A DNA stretch of 64,000 nucleotides from Brachypterus glaber (taxonomy: Eukaryota > Arthropoda > Insecta > Coleoptera > Kateretidae): positions 38,468,774 to 38,532,773 of the forward strand of contig OY294049.1 in the NCBI GenBank assembly GCA_958510825.1, read 5' to 3'. The notes beneath the pieces were generated by a model. That model searched no databases and was not told the origin of the DNA. It was given only the letters and a program-made list of their open reading frames with translations. Position 1 is the stretch's first letter. Each line of letters opens with the position of its first letter. The position numbers and the translations under genes were made by a program. Below are positions 10,713-21,876 of this stretch, piece after piece.

Positions 10713-10759
10713 CCAAGTGCGTCGTCTCCTTCATTATTGCGGGACCCCTCGGTGTTTTT

Positions 10760-11546
10760 ACTAAAAGATTTATGCATAAAAATAAAATGTTTATCGGTAA
10801 AAATTTTACTGTAATTTAATTGTTGTAGAGAAATTCAAGAAATGTTAAAACCTCCATAACTTCTAAATTAGAAGGTACTAAAAAAAGGCATTAAATTATA
10901 ATTAATCTGAACTGATGAATATTTCTATGGCTAATTAATTAATTAATAAAAAATGCAAATTAATAGCTTTCTTACGAGTAAATGTTTTACTTTTATTACT
11001 AATATTTTACTAATATTTACTATCACATATTTGCATATCTAATATATTTTAAAATAAGTATTAATTATATAGAAGTAAAAACACTTGTGCATTATTTAAT
11101 ATCTTATCGTAATATGTGTTTTAATTATTAGTATTATTAATTATTTAAAATATTGAAAATATTTTCGCTTTGATGTAGGTAAGCAATGCGAAAATAAAAA
11201 TAATCTAAATTAAATAAATTTTATTAAAGCAGGAATAATTTGTTTTTAATTTACGTTGAATTTTATATTCCTTCTATAAAATAAAACTCTGAAAAAAAGT
11301 TATGCGAATGAAAAGTGCATAATTATGCAAATTTAACGTCGGTAAAGAAATCGAAATTTATGTTATTGCCGTTTGATATAGCGGAATTAACATGAAACAG
11401 ACATGCTGAATTTTAAAATAGAGATAAGGAAATGGCAAATTTACTAAATTAATACTTTTTTTCGAAAAATAAATACGTTCATTAGGAAACAAACAAATCC
11501 CACATTTTCTGTTCTACCCAGTTTCCTAACCGGGGTTGACCTCAAC
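10760..11546. other. AT-rich stretch, no gene seen
   Basis: Very AT-rich; no exon or repeat recognised. Confidence 0.4.
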
Positions 11547-11557
11547 TGGCGCCCAAC
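11547..11557 (+). other. PBS-like motif TGGCGCCCAAC
   Basis: An exact 11-mer complementary to the tRNA-Lys 3' end, following CCTCAAC. It may be the junction between a decayed LTR and its internal region. Confidence 0.45.
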
Positions 11558-11611
11558 CTGCTAAAGTAAGTACTGTGACTACCAGAGAAAACGGTAGACG
11601 TCAAAATAGAC

Positions 11612-11915
11612 ATATTGTAAAACTGTAACTAAGGACCACCTTATTTCTTTTGCAAGCTCTTCTGACTAAATCTAGTATTGCTTCTCTGGAGTGCGCGCGA
11701 TAAAATTTGTGGTGAGCAGTTTGACTATATATTCATAGAAAGTTCATAGCCTTGATTTGTGATTTTGTGCGAAAAGAACACGCGGTAAACACACCGTACG
11801 TGTTGTAGAGCAATTGAATACTAATTACTGACTGGCATCGGTCGCGGCTGACCTATATAGATGTCGGAATAACTGCTGCCGTTCGCAAGGTTAAGCGCCA
11901 ACAAGACAAAAAATT
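11612..11915 (+). mobile_element. LTR-like dispersed repeat, copy 1
   Basis: Matches the reverse complement of 61168-61455 over most of its length. Shared blocks include AGCTCTTCTGACTAAATCTAG, ACTATATATTCATAG and CTGACCTATATAGATGTCGG. A TATA-like CTATATAG and a following AGCGCCAACAAGAC resemble a promoter and PBS junction. It is probably a solo LTR; no coding region is attached. Confidence 0.5.
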
Positions 11916-13321
11916 TATACACACTACAGACAGACAGAAAATGTTTCTCGAAAACAAAATAAGAAAAGTTCAATAATATTATTAAAATTGTTATTAATTT
12001 TCAGAAAATTAGGGAAGATTAAACACATATCATTTTTGCATTACTTGTTATGGTTTTTAATGAGGTTAAAAAAATTTAAAGAATGGAAATAGATTAGTTA
12101 AATTAGTTTTTGAAAAATGCCTGTCATCAATTAGAAAGACAGTAAATGAAAATCCAATATCAGTATTTGATATTCAACCTTATTTTAACCATGGATTTTA
12201 ACCATATTATAGCCATGTGTTTTTTTACTGACACGCAAACGAAATTCAAATGTTTAATACATTTTCATTTTGCTCTTGTCCATTTTTTTCCATCTACCCG
12301 ATATCACCAATTTGTCTTTAATTCTTCTAATTTCGCTTTTTAATACTCAAAATTCCGCGGATAAAGCAACAACTTTTGGTCAGTTTTCCAAATAGGAGAA
12401 TATACTGTCCCTTTCTAGGTACATCAGTAAATCCTTTACACTGATCTCCAACAATATTTAACTTATAAGTTAAATATAAGTATACTTCATTTACTGCATT
12501 TTTAAAAAAATCTGGTGCCTGATGTGATGCATCATTTCAAGGCGACAGTCTTCTTTAAAGTCACAAATGAACGTAATAAAAACTGTTCTAAGAATATAAA
12601 CATAATGTCATCAATGTATGCCAATCTAAATCTTTCTAAATAAATTTCTTGCCCTCTATGACTAATTGGTGTAACTAATTATTTCGAGAGTGATATAGTA
12701 AGAAGAGAAGAATGTTTAGAATGTGTCAGACATTGGATTCTTTTAGGAAAAAAGACGTTAAAGAAGAATTTTCAATAATTATAACTGATTATCATCAATT
12801 CTATTAAATACAGTTAGGTTTAATTGTTTTAAATTCTTCGACTCGATGATCAAAGAAATCCTTTCACTCCATCCAGTCAGCTGTGCATGTCTAAGATTCA
12901 ATAATATATTATTACTAAAATAAAAAATTAATGAAAAGAGCATTAACTAAGAAGATAGTGGCCATAGTAACTATAGCTGATAATAATGTATTATAATTGT
13001 ACCTAATAATGGCTTATATTATAATAAAATTATAATACAATTATAATACAGTTTGATTTTTGTATATTTAATAGGGTGTTGTTTTTTACACATAAATCTC
13101 CGTTATTATAAAAGGTTAAAATTTAATCAAAAAGGAATCTTAAATGAAATAAAAAGAACTTCTCGAGGAACTTTTTTTTATCTTTTGTAAGAGAGATATA
13201 GGATGTGAAAAAATTTAGAGCACCCTGTATATTTTCATAGTTAACATAAAACCTGAACAACTTGAAATTTGGCATGAAAGTAGCTACATAAATTATACCT
13301 TTAATATACAAATTTAATATA
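11916..13321. other. AT-rich stretch, no gene seen
   Basis: Open frames at 12146-12343 (+) and 13123-13311 (-) are AT-driven and lack domains. ACCCTGTATA at 13223 resembles an outward end of the CAGGGTGATCA family but has no partner. Confidence 0.4.
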
Positions 13322-13470
13322 CAGAGTAATTCAGAAATAAGTTACAAAATTTTAAGGGGTGATTCTAGGTCCAAAAATATGAAAAAAAATTCCTATAAAG
13401 GTTGGTCCGGAAATGAGCCTTAAGGGAGCTACCCTGAGGGTACATCTGAAAAGTAGTTTTTATTTAATAT
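13322..13470 (+). mobile_element. One end of a CAGGGTGATCA-family element
   Basis: After TA, CAGAGTAATTCAGAAATAAG leads into GGGGTGATTCTAGGTCC and TATAAAGGTTGGTCCGG, clearly the arm found at 27478 and 54876. The opposite arm is missing, so this is a truncated copy. A run of ten G residues follows near 13587. Confidence 0.6.
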
Positions 13471-13730
13471 CTCTGGAACCCTAATAACCACAGTAACGAA
13501 TTTTTGCTCAAGCCTTAACATTGTTAAAGGCTATCCTTTTATGTTATTTTTATTTGGTAATTTCAACCAGTGACGTGAAAAATGGGGGGGGGGGCGCGAT
13601 GTCACCTTTTTGCCCCGAACTTTTTTATCTATAACTTTTTAATATTTTCTCAATAAATTATTAATCTTTGATTAAAAATACATAAAAGTCCATCTCGTCA
13701 CCCATAAAGGGTATAAGAGGTCGAGATTAA

Positions 13731-13746
13731 GTAAGTAAGTAAGTAA
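13731..13746. repeat. Short AAGT tandem
   Basis: Four tandem AAGT/TAAG units; minor simple repeat. Confidence 0.6.
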
Positions 13747-13775
13747 AAATACATAAAAGAGGTCCATTTTCTTTA

Positions 13776-13822
13776 AGCGTACTAAAATGTTCATATTTTA
13801 TAACTGAACACACTAGTATCAA
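13776..13822 (+). repeat. Terminal block of the 39.75/44.95-kb repeat family
   Basis: AAGCGTACTAAAATGTTCAT and TTTTATAACTGAACACACTA match the outer ends of the repeats at 39753 and 44957. Only this roughly 45-bp end is present here. Confidence 0.65.
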
Positions 13823-14469
13823 AATTTGCTTTACGTAATACTTGAACGTTCCCTTATATCTGTATTTACAGATTTTTTTTTAATATTTTTTTATCATATT
13901 ATCTATTATCTAAATGAAAATCACTTGTTAATTTTATTATTATTCAAACAATCCTACAAACTCTATTCGCGCTATTTAAGCATTGAAATAATAGATAGTA
14001 AATAGGCAAATAATAGTGTCTCAAATTATAGGGATATTTTGAAAATTATATTCAGAACTGCATTTCATTTCTACAAAAAAACATAAATTACATGCCCACA
14101 AAAAAAAAATTAACCAAACTATATTTAAATATTTTTGGGCGCTGAAAACCAATTTGACAGTGAAAAAACTCGCCAACACCCAATTTATTTATAAAAAAAC
14201 TGAGAAAAAGATTGGATGAGTTAGGTCGAGAGCTTCATAGTTCTCTAGCACCTACACTATTCAATTTTGAGTGTATTTCCCTAGATACTTTCGATGAGAA
14301 AGTCTAGAGTTATAAGTCCAAACTGACCAACCATATATACTGTATGTATCTTACATGGTGAAATAAATTATTATTATTATATTCAAAATTCAGCCAAATC
14401 TGACCGAAACCACTTTTCTGTATAAAAAAGGAGCGAGGTTCTTTGGGGGATTTTTCATTGTTAAATTCG

Positions 14470-14474
<5 letters not shown>
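13823..14474. other. AT-rich stretch, no feature seen
   Basis: No exon or repeat recognised. Confidence 0.4.

Positions 14475-14523
<49 letters not shown>
14475..14523. repeat. (TA)n microsatellite
   Basis: About 24 uninterrupted TA dinucleotides followed by a T-run. Confidence 0.95.
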
Positions 14524-14532
<9 letters not shown>

Positions 14533-14579
14533 TTTGGGTTGGGGTAATTATTTACATTTTAAATTTGTTATTATTTTTT

Positions 14580-16600
14580 TTTAATTAGTTGGATTTTAAT
14601 ATTAAAACAGTTTATTATTAATATAAACAATTATTTTATTTTTGTTTTTTAAAATTTTTCATAAATATCTAAATAAACAGATATAGGTTGGCGCCCAACA
14701 AAATGTTATGTTGTTTCTATACACTGTAAAAAATGATAGTAAATTAAAAGCAGTTATCCTTGTGAGGAAATACTGAATTATACTATCTCATATAAGCAAA
14801 TTTACAAAAAACTGTAATAATGCTTAATTTTTCATGTTATTTGTAAATTTTAAGTTAAACCACAGGTCAGGTTGTAATATCCCTTGAAAAATTGGGGAAG
14901 TGCTTGTAACAATAGGTCGAATTCACAGTAACATTAAAAAACACTGAACAACTGTAAAAAAAAGCTGTAAAAACACGACGGTAATACAGTCAAATGCTTT
15001 AAATTTACTTTAAAAATTAAGGTATTTTTACAATCGCTGATTAAAAATACAGTTAGGCTTTAAATTTACTATAACAATTGCTGGCAATAAATCGCCTACA
15101 ATAATTGCTGGACATGTTTTTAGAGTGTAGATGGCGTAACTCGTTCTATCTTTTAAATACATACTTAATGGGTAAATTTATGATGCTGATAAGATCAATA
15201 AACTAATACAACAATTCTACAAACAGAAAATACATTTATTTTAAATAAATAAGAATCGATTTATCTAAATTTTAATTTTACATCAGATTTATTTATAGTT
15301 ACAGGATGGCGCCCAACAAAATTATTAATTTTTTTCTATAGATTTTATATTTTTATGATATTTTTCAATTAGTATTTTGATAATGTTATTTTCCAAATTA
15401 TACTGCGGCCTCTGTCGGTAATATTAAAAATTAAATTAATACAATAAATAAATAAATAAATAATAATGGCTTTTAAGCCATTGACAGTAAGTAATTTGGA
15501 TTAGGATTTTCAATTTACACTGTTTATGTTGTAAATAAATAATTATGTTAGTTGTAAATTTCATACGGTCTAATTGAAGTTTTTAATATTTATTAAATTT
15601 ATTCTTCGTTTAATTAGGTATTAATTATTAATATTTTAATTTTCGATTTTAATATTTAGGTAAATTTGGTATTATTAAAATTTAACAATTATATTTTGTT
15701 TAAAATTTAATTTTAAACTTTAAATATATTTTTGGAATAAATTTACAAATTATGTTTCCATTTTTTGAGCAGCCTTTCATTTTTATTAAATTAAATTAAA
15801 TTTATTATTAAAATTTAACAATTATATTTTGTTTAAAATTTAATTTTAAATTTTAAATATATTTTTGGAATAAATTTACAAATTCTGTTTCCATTTTTTG
15901 AACAGCCTTTCATTTTTTAATACCCGATAAGAAAATGTTTTGATTATGGTACAAAAAGTGATTTTAATTAAATCAGATTTTACAATGTAATTTATTTATA
16001 TCTAAATTATTAAGTTCCAATTCTATTTTATTTAAAATTTAATTTTACATTTTGTATATTTGTGAAATAAATTTATAAAGTCTGTTTCAATTTTTTGAAC
16101 AGCCTTTCAGTTTTTAATAATCAGTAAGAATATTTTTTGATTATGGTACAAAAACTGATTTATTTACATCAGATTTTACAATGTAACATCGATTTATTTA
16201 TAGTTATAGATTGGCGCCCAACAAATTTATTAAGTTTTCTCTGTAAAGAAATAGTTATGTTTGTTGTAAATTTTATTCGGTCTGTTGAAGTTTTTAATAT
16301 TTATTAAATTTATACTTTGTTTAATTTGGTATTTATTATTAATTTTAAAATGTAACATCGATTTTACTATTCAAATTTGCTATTATTAATATTTACCAAT
16401 TATTATTGTATTTTATTCAAAATTTTTGATAATTTAATATTTTAAATTTGTGTTTGGAATAATTTTGCAAATATAAGTTTATTAATTTTTGTTCATTTTT
16501 AGGAAACGCCTTTTATTTTTTAATACTAAATAAGAATTTTTCGATTTTGCTAGAAAAATTGATCTACTTTACGAATTAAAAAAAAAACCGCATATTTTTT
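14580..16600 (+). repeat. Degenerate LTR/PBS array
   Basis: TGGCGCCCAAC occurs at 14689-14699, 15307-15317 and 16212-16222, each followed by AAA-rich sequence and each preceded by a variant of ATTTATTTATAGTTA(C/T)AG. Between them AT-rich blocks recur: TTTGTTTAAAATTTAATTTT with CCATTTTTTGAGCAGCCTTTC at 15690-15783, again at 15826-15912, and more weakly at 16030-16110. I read this as decayed, partly tandem LTR ends of one retrotransposon family. No gag or pol frame is visible. Confidence 0.55.
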
Positions 16601-17053
16601 TTTAATTTTTAATTTTCTGAAATACTTTTATGTCAAGCTTATTTTTTCTGTCTATAATTCAGTTATCATTATAATGATACCTATATGATAGTCCTAATTA
16701 GGCATGTAAGCAATTAAAAAACGTATTATATTTATATTTTAAATTAGTAGATTAAAATTAAAAAAATATATATATGTTATGCATGTAGATAATTTAAAAA
16801 ACGAATATTTTTAATAAATCATTATTACCTATAACATACAGTAAAATTTATTTTATTATTGTTTAAATTACTTTAAAAAAAGATTTAGAATCCTAGGTTT
16901 AAAAAAATAAAATACACATCTGTCTGTGTGAAAACCTCGTATCTCATCACATGAAAACTTTACAAGAATGAGTTATTATTCTTTTTTCATTAAATCTTGC
17001 AGTAAAATTTCTCGCTGTTAACTTAAAAATAATAGTATCGTAAAGTATTAGTT
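16601..17053. other. AT-rich stretch, no feature seen
   Basis: No exon or repeat recognised. Confidence 0.4.
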
Positions 17054-17168
17054 TCATATCATACGTTTTTAGCGCACGAGTACAAGTTTAGAAAACAAGC
17101 CTGCGGCGAGGTTTCTAAAGTACTAGTGCGCTAAAAACGTGTTATGGAATAAGTGCTTTAATATACTA
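17054..17168. repeat. Fold-back with CpG-rich tip
   Basis: ATACGTTTTTAGCGCAC pairs with GTGCGCTAAAAACGTGTTAT around TTTAGAAAAC/GTTTCTAAA and a tip AAGCCTGCGGCGAG. The right flank is TTTAATATACTA. The same arms occur at 34324-34437 and 43684-43767. Confidence 0.8.
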
Positions 17169-17199
17169 TTTGAATTTTTGATGCAAAAAAACGTTGCAA

Positions 17200-17832
17200 A
17201 CTTCAGCTTCATTAAAATTCATATTTATCTAGGGTATGTGGCTCCCCAATCATGTTCAAGTCTGAAAATTTATCTTTGAGTCTGAAACTAATACTCTTAG
17301 TACTAATAGGTACGTACCTATTTGATTTTAAATGTTAAGTCTGAGATATGACAAAAAAAGGAATGTTTCATCACTAAATATTGAAGAAAAATTTGGAAAA
17401 AGTAAGATTTTTACTTTTTCAGAATATTCAGAATAACGATCTCGCTTTGTTACAATATGACCCAAGTAGGTATATAAAATTTTATTGGTAAAGGTTGGCA
17501 TAGTTACAGTATAACCCAAATGTTTGATATTCTACAAATGTAAAACTTGGGATAATTATCTAAAATATAATACCTAAGACTTGGCGCAGTCGATTTAAAT
17601 TATTAAGTTTTTAAAGTTAGACACTGAATATTAATAAAAATACATTGATACAAAGTAAAAATCTGAACCACGATCTCGTTTCGTTACAGTATAACCCAAA
17701 TAACTGAAATTTCATTGGTAAAACTTTGGGATAATCATCAATCATTTGAAAAACTTAAGATAATTTAAAGTAGGTATTTGAAATTTAATATGTAAAATTT
17801 GGGATAATTAACTAAAATGTAAAAGGACTTAC
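17200..17832 (-). other. Putative intron 1 with local repeats
   Basis: Lies downstream of the splice donor at 17832. GATCTCG(C/T)TT(T/C)GTTACA and TATAACCCAAAT with TTGGGATAAT recur at about 17434-17560 and 17672-17745, a loose direct repeat. No second exon of the gene is visible at lower coordinates. Confidence 0.35.
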
Positions 17833-17962
17833 TGTTTGTCGAATCCATGGAACAGGAATCATTAATAGGGTGCGGATTCATCACAAGACTCGGCTGCACC
17901 AAGCCGCGATGATGCATCGGTAACTGGTGCATGGCCAGTCCACCTTGCTCTGACATAACCAT
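17833..17962 (-). CDS. Candidate first coding exon, unrecognised protein
   Basis: An ATG at 17962 (a second ATG two codons later is also usable) opens a frame reading MVMSEQGGLAMHQLPMHHRG, then LVQPSLVMNPHPINDSCSMD. After 43 codons plus one base it reaches a near-consensus donor, ACA/GTAAGTCC, at 17833/17832. The peptide is rich in Met, His, Pro and Ser with no hydrophobic runs, the composition usual for the N-terminus of an insect transcription regulator and unlike random translations of this AT-rich DNA. Codons are GC-richer than the flanks. A GC-rich, promoter-like region lies immediately upstream, so this is the most convincing host-gene exon in the window. I do not recognise the family, and the remaining exons must lie below the window start or be too short to identify. 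Confidence 0.6.
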
Positions 17963-18290
17963 ACGAAAAACTAGTTATAAACAGTTTCTATAAAAAAATG
18001 TATATCAATAGCACAATCACAAACAGCGTCTATCACCACCGATACATGTCACTATTATCACAAGATACTACGCTCTATCAACACGAGTGTTCTATTCGCA
18101 CACCCGTGATAGACTGTCGCTCCGTACTCACTGCTTGTCCGTCACATTCTGTCGGGTAAGTTCGTTTATGGGCCACGCCCCCCGCGTTTGCGTGACACGA
18201 TTGGTCGAATGCGCCGATGGGCCTGCACAAAATGGTAGGTGAGTAATCAATAACCGTGGTTCAGGGCCCCCCCGCCTCGGATAAGGCCCC
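17963..18290 (-). promoter_or_regulatory. GC-rich promoter and 5' UTR of the 17.9-kb gene
   Basis: Upstream of the exon the sequence turns GC- and CpG-rich. On the minus strand an ACCAATCG CCAAT box lies at about 18199-18206 and a GGGGGGCGTGGCC GC/KLF-type box at about 18171-18183, followed by CATAAA. The transcription start probably falls between about 18080 and 18150. The isolated CpG-rich block next to an ATG exon is the reason for calling it a promoter. The start site itself is not visible. Confidence 0.45.
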
Positions 18291-18516
18291 GTGTTAAATT
18301 TGCTTGCCTTCTTTGTTAGCCATGTAAATTTAACCTTGTAGAAACACCCGTGACTGGCTACCGAATTGTAAATTTACTCTAAGGACATGGATTTATGCGG
18401 AGGTGTTTGAACACCCGGAGGACTATGAAAAAATGGTTTCAGCACGAGAGTATTAAATGTTTCTATTAAAATTTTGTAAATTTAAATCAGCTATAGCCTT
18501 AAATCTGTATTTTAAC

Positions 18517-18527
18517 TGGCGCCCAAC
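18517..18527 (+). other. PBS-like motif TGGCGCCCAAC
   Basis: An exact 11-mer followed by GT, giving 13 bases complementary to the tRNA-Lys 3' end. No coding retroelement of LTR type is attached. Confidence 0.45.
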
Positions 18528-18596
18528 GTCAATTCATAGGTTTGATGTACTATTTTTTCGTGCTGCAGTGGCCATAATTTTAATTAAATATGTTAT

Positions 18597-18990
18597 ATCC
18601 CTTCTATTTAATTTCACAAAAGCCTTCGACACCATTGGTCTTGCTAATATTACTTGGTCGATTAATCTATTGACTAGAAGACTGATTATTATATTAGACA
18701 GGCTAAATCTAAAGTTTTTTCCCTAAACTTGTTGTGCCGCAAGGTTCAATTCTTGGGCCATTACTCTTTTTATTTTTCATAAATGACATTTTGAATTACA
18801 AACAGTGCCTAATTTTAATGATTTTGTTGTATGGTGTCATCCAACTAGTTCTCAATAAAACGAAAACCTTAGGCTTTTACAGAAATACTACTCCCGGACA
18901 TTAATTAAGAATTTCAGATCCTTTACTCAATCCTCAAATTTCTTGGTATTATATTTGATAAACATATAATCTGGTCTTCGAATATTTGGG
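18597..18990 (+). pseudogene. Decayed jockey-like reverse transcriptase
   Basis: Three reading frames carry consecutive pieces of a non-LTR reverse transcriptase. 18607-18636 reads FNFTKAFDTI (finger/palm motif F.KAFD.). 18725-18901 reads KLVVPQGSILGPLLF then FINDIL (the PQGS.LGPLLF..(Y/F)INDI block), continuing to NKTKTLGF. From about 18936 KFLGIIFDKHIIW matches the thumb motif (K)FLG...D..L.W. At least two frameshifts separate these, and the catalytic FADD region is unrecognisable between them. It is a dead copy with both ends lost. Confidence 0.85.
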
Positions 18991-19000
18991 CAGTCCGTAA

Positions 19001-19652
19001 AATCGGCCGCACGTGTGCAGTGCAAAAACTTTATATTTAGGTATATAGGTAGTATATACGTATATTATTCACTAATAAATTATAAGGTACCTAGGTAGTT
19101 ATATATTACCTAATTGTCGTAAAAATCAAAGGATTTATGTAAATAAATTGGTTGTAAATGTGTTATCAGTGATTATTTTACAAGTACCTGTAAATATAAA
19201 CAAATAAAGTTATCGATAGATACATAGGTCTATGCTTTTAAAAGTAGGTATTATTTTTGATAAGTTATCGATGCTTGAGATAAGTAAGTTGAAATTATTT
19301 AAAGCAGAAAATATTTTGTAATACCTATTTCCTAGTCATGGATTAAAATCAAACTAGAGGCCTCAAAGATTTCTAACGAATATTTCAATTACAAAGATTT
19401 GAATTAGATTACTAAAATTAAATTGAAAAAAACAAAAAAATATATACAGATTTAAGTTTGTAAAATTATATAATTAATTTGTTTTAATTTTGTTGAAACA
19501 TAAAGCTAAAACAACATAGTTAAATTAAATTAAAAGCTTATTAAATTAATATTAAATCCGTTATTTTGAATTTCGTAATTTGTAACTTAAAAATCATTAT
19601 TAAAAGGATTTCAAATTTAAACTAGATGAAACGTTGCAAGCACCCTGTCAAA
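19001..19652. other. AT-rich stretch, no feature seen
   Basis: No gene recognised. A few short ACCTA-rich segments near 19030-19110. Confidence 0.4.
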
Positions 19653-20255
19653 ACATCGGCACTATTGTACACTAGAGCCATCTAGTTTGCAAATTTCAAA
19701 CTAGGTGTTTTGTATGATTTTAAATTCTGTATCTTTAAAACATTATATTCTAGCAAAAAACTGTATATAACATTTTTTATAGGGCTTAAAAAGAGCTTTT
19801 ATTTATAATATATTTTTTGAAATCGGGTTATAAATATGTGATATGCTAAAAAACCCTTTTACTGCTCTAAACGCCAATATCTCGAAAACAATGCGTTTTA
19901 GGAAAACGTTGTTTACAACATTTTTTGACCAATTTAAACAAAAAACTATAAAAATAGGAGTTTTACCCTATTTTTACCCCCTTACCCCCAATCGTTTACC
20001 CCCAAAATCTAATCAGCTCTTCGGAATACGATAAGAAACAATATGCAAAAAACCGCAAGTCGATATCTCATGTAGAAATGGAGTTAGAAAGTTTACACCC
20101 AGACACAGACAGACGGTCGCAAAAATTTTTTTTACTAATTTCGACTCAGAATGGTCTAAAACGTCGAGAAATGTGATAAAACGTGGTCCTAGATTTTGAC
20201 TTTTCGGCGAAGATTTCAATACATCAGCACTCTTAGTAGGACTAAGTGCCGATGT
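19653..20255. mobile_element. TIR element, ACATCGGCACT ends
   Basis: Perfect 11-bp inverted ends, ACATCGGCACT at 19653 and AGTGCCGATGT ending at 20255, bracket 603 bp. No convincing target duplication is seen, so the superfamily is open. The interior carries an ACACAGACAGACGGTCGC segment of a kind common in dispersed insect repeats. The minus ORF at 20013-20219 is incidental. Confidence 0.5.
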
Positions 20256-20660
20256 AAATTAAAATTTATGTTTTGTAAATGGTAAAGGTATTTTTTTTTA
20301 ACTTATTTTAATATATTTTTGTTATATATTATTTTGGATGTTCAATAAACTGACTTCAACGGTAATTTGTAATAAAAAAATTATCTCTACCTAGCAACAA
20401 TCTAATAATATTGAATTTCTTAGAATAGATAACTGTTTTTTTTTATTCTCGCATGTACCAACAAAAATAAATAAATATATTAAAGATTTATATTTATTTA
20501 AAGTAAATAGTGTGGCAAAAGATAATCTAAATTTATCTTATTATTATTATAAAAATATATAAAGGAAACCTTGTTTTTTCAAGGTTATCTCAAAAATTGC
20601 ATATTAAAGAATACCTTTTCCAAAATAAATGTAAGGATTCTAATAATTCTAAATATTCAT
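20256..20660. other. AT-rich stretch, no feature seen
   Basis: No exon or repeat recognised. Confidence 0.4.
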
Positions 20661-20662
20661 CA

Positions 20663-20905
20663 TATACGCAGGGCCGGACATAAGAGGGGTATTGGGGGGG
20701 TGTGACACCCTCCCAAAGTTTTTTCAGTCGGCAAATTTTTGTCGTGAGGATCTTTTTTTATTCATCAAAACTTCAGTAAGATTTTTGGGCGCCAAGTTTG
20801 GTAGAAACCGCCAGGGACAAAGCTTTTTTTCTGGAGGGTATGTTTTGGGGCGCCAATTTTTTAATTGCAGGGGCAACACAAACTGAAATAACGAATCTGC
20901 ATCCA
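20663..20905 (-). mobile_element. Truncated GGCGCC-minisatellite element
   Basis: Begins CAGGGCCGGACATAAG, a hAT-like end, and contains one and a half units of the repeat word GGGCGCCAAGTTTGGTAGAA, then AGGGACAAAGC. The same unit occurs inverted at 21443-21691 and 23193-23556. No right end is found. Confidence 0.5.
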
Positions 20906-21442
20906 AATTCGTTGCGCCTTGTAGGTATATGAACAAAATAAATAACTTACCTTACCTTACCTTTCTTAGTACTATCATAGAACTTCTATGAATTATTTTA
21001 AACCCTGTCCACCGTAAAAAGTTACAACAAAGACAGACAATGTGGTAAAAATTGCGTAACATTTAGTTGTTAAATCGGTGCAAATCCGCGTGAGCCCCAT
21101 TTTGTTACCACCTATTGTGTTAATGGGGATTAAACAGAGGCAAATAAAACCTTCTTACGATGTCATATCAATTTTTCGACGCTCGATTGCCTAAATACCC
21201 CCGTTTTTCATGCGATTATAGACTGGGTAAGAGCAACCAGCTCTGTAGCTACCCACAAATTATACAGGGTTACTTTTTTAAATGGTACACCCAATTTCAA
21301 ACGGGATGAGATTTAAACTGCAAACAACAAAAACTATAATTTGCAATATTTTAAATTCGGTAAGGTGACTCCAGGGGGGCGGGGGGACAATGTTTTAAAC
21401 GGCACTTTAGGTCTTATTCTCCAATATTGGGGGAGCTGAAGC

Positions 21443-21691
21443 CAGGCGCGTAGATAGGATTTTTTCTTGGGGGAGGGAGGTAGTCAAAATCTGGCGCCCT
21501 TGGCGCCCCTACCAAAACAAAAACCAACACCCTCAGAAAAAGAAGCTTTGTCCCTGAGCGTTTCTACAAAATTTAGCGCCCCTACCAAAAGAAAAAAACA
21601 CCCTACGGAAAAAGAAAGCTTTGTCCCTAATTTTTGATTCTTGGGGGGGGTATATACCCTCTCTAACCACCCCCCCATATCTACGCGCCTG
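21443..21691 (+). mobile_element. hAT-type MITE, GGCGCC-minisatellite family
   Basis: Inverted ends CAGGCGCGTAGAT and ATCTACGCGCCTG (13 bp, perfect) with a perfect 8-bp duplication, GCTGAAGC, at 21435-21442 and 21692-21699. The 249-bp body is two units of about 75 bp: GGCGCCCCTACCAAAA, ACACCCT, AGCTTTGTCCCT, TTTCTAC. The minus-strand frame at 21484-21702 only translates these units. Confidence 0.9.
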
Positions 21692-21876
21692 GCTGAAGCC
21701 ATACAAAAACAAACATTTTAATGGATTGGATACCTGAAGGCATTTAAATTATTGTAATTACAGTCTAATATGGTATAAAATACCTTGATAGGTCCCAGAA
21801 CGACTTAAAACCTATAAATAAATAAATAAATAAATAAACTAAATTAAATTGTTTGATATTTACAAATTTAAAAAAT

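Larger units (their letters stand above)
9407..10751. mobile_element. 1.35-kb DNA element with 8-bp duplication and two terminal minisatellites
   Basis: The ends are inverted repeats of about 17 bp: CGAGGTGTCCCGCAATA at 9407 and TATTGCGGGACCCCTCG ending at 10751 (one mismatch). The perfect flanking duplication GTGTTTTT (9399-9406 and 10752-10759) points to a superfamily with 8-bp target sites such as hAT. GCGTCGTCTCCTTCA follows the left end at 9434 and precedes the right end at 10719 in the same orientation. Next to each end is a minisatellite of the words GACTTCC, TGAGA and TTTCCTAAGA. There is no transposase frame. The minus-strand ORF at 10408-10734 only translates the minisatellite (RKSGKSL repeats). 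Confidence 0.85.

Noticed and set aside
10408..10734. 108-codon minus-strand ORF rich in RKSGKSL
   Set aside because: It is the translation of the terminal minisatellite of the 9407-10751 element and begins at its TIR.
13587..13600. G-run as a sequencing artefact or G-quadruplex
   Set aside because: A single short run; several G/C runs in the window belong to MITE ends, so no separate claim is made.
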